Assembly: GCF_900116375.1 (NCBI RefSeq)
Contig: NZ_UETB01000014.1
Span: 34,870-98,869 of the forward strand
Direction of reading: 5' to 3'
DNA: 64,000 nt
Source of the DNA: Georgenia satyanarayanai
GTDB taxonomy: Bacteria > Actinomycetota > Actinomycetes > Actinomycetales > Actinomycetaceae
Numbering within the stretch: position 1 is the stretch's first letter; every line of letters starts with the position of its first letter. The notes under the pieces are model-generated. The model was not told where the DNA came from and searched no databases. It saw nothing but the letters and a program-made list of their open reading frames with translations. A program made the translations under genes and the position numbers. Shown here piece by piece: positions 63,760 through 64,000 of the stretch.

Positions 63760-64000
63760 GGTTCCCTTCGTGACGGGCTGCTGGGGGTCGGTGCGGACAG
63801 GGACTGCACGGCGGTGCGGACGACGCCGTCGGCGGCGGTGAGGGCGGTGCGTGCGGCGGTGGGGTCGGTGCCGGCAAGGGACATGACGAGGGCGACCTTG
63901 AGGTCCCCGCCCGCCTCCTCGAGCACGGCCTCGCAGGCCGGGCGGCCCAGGCCGGTGGCCTGGGTGAGGATCGTGACGGTGCGGGCCCGGAGCTTCTCGT
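63756..64000 (-). CDS. murQ: N-acetylmuramic acid 6-phosphate etherase MurQ (C-terminal fragment, runs off the window)
   Basis: 80 residues visible. EKLRARTVTILTQATGLGRP, CEAVLEEAGGDLKVALVMSL, AGTDPTAARTALTAADG match the C-terminal helical domain of MurQ. The stop overlaps the binding-protein start as ATGA. MurQ cleaves MurNAc-6-P to GlcNAc-6-P and D-lactate. This anchors the operon as MurNAc utilisation. Confidence 0.85.
   Translation of the reverse strand, partial: EKLRARTVTILTQATGLGRPACEAVLEEAGGDLKVALVMSLAGTDPTAARTALTAADGVVRTAVQSLSAPTPSSPSRREP

Overview
The window comes from a very GC-rich actinobacterium. The gene complement (PstP-FhaB-FhaA beside tRNA-Leu(CAG), F420-type oxidoreductases, class Ib ribonucleotide reductase, SigK/RskA, sortase-type surface proteins, a LuxS/MTAN pair) suggests an Actinomycetales/Micrococcales-type organism, perhaps from the Bogoriellaceae/Cellulomonadaceae neighbourhood. 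The species cannot be fixed by reading alone. In mycobacteria the pstP-fhaB-fhaA block and a tRNA-Leu lie close to the replication origin, so the left edge may be origin-proximal.

Layout. 1-2.4 kb: pstP (cut by the window edge), fhaB and fhaA on the minus strand, then tRNA-Leu(CAG) and a terminator, followed by a stray excisionase-type HTH fragment. 2.9-8.6 kb: two related cell-wall-anchored surface proteins flanking a CaCA cation/Ca2+ exchanger. 8.7-22.6 kb: F420/PPOX oxidoreductase, SSS symporter with a 39-residue partner, POT peptide transporter, SipW-type signal peptidase with its camelysin/TasA-like substrate, an ABC exporter, the CstA / Cory-CC-star / ArsA-type ATPase cluster, a BCCT transporter, and luxS-mtnN. 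23-27 kb: nrdHIEF with an NrdR-type box. 27-35.8 kb: two SDR enzymes, a small P-loop kinase, two small membrane proteins, a choice-of-anchor I surface protein with a PHO-box-like promoter, an ABC exporter and a macrolide 2'-phosphotransferase homologue. 35.8-39.9 kb: MFS transporter, GyrI-like protein and two LLM F420-type oxidoreductases behind a 12-codon leader ORF. 40-46.4 kb: orphan solute-binding lipoprotein, NamZ-type exo-N-acetylmuramidase and a large FAD/Fe-S D-lactate dehydrogenase-type enzyme. 46.4-50.1 kb: duplicated-domain lipoprotein, sigK, rskA and a siderophore-interacting reductase.

50.2-59.6 kb is a copper-resistance island: M15 peptidase, OmpR-type regulator and kinase, CopB-type P1B-ATPase, two DUF305 proteins, LysM-NlpC/P60 peptidase behind a c-di-AMP (ydaO-type) riboswitch, and a four-helix Cys-rich copper protein. 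It is bracketed by a possible integrase remnant on the left and a frameshifted conjugation-ATPase remnant on the right. Three copies of an 11-bp direct-repeat motif lie upstream of its genes. 59.6-64 kb: a minus-strand operon murQ (C-terminus only) - solute-binding protein - two sugar permeases - BadF/BadG-type amino-sugar kinase. Together with NamZ at 41.7 kb it outlines a MurNAc/peptidoglycan-salvage pathway.

The items most worth follow-up are the leader ORF with a near-complete Shine-Dalgarno complement and nested hairpins ahead of the LLM oxidoreductases, the copper-island operator set, the SigK-type promoter with conserved regulatory cysteines, the surface module shared by three anchored proteins, and the CstA-Cory-ArsA cluster.
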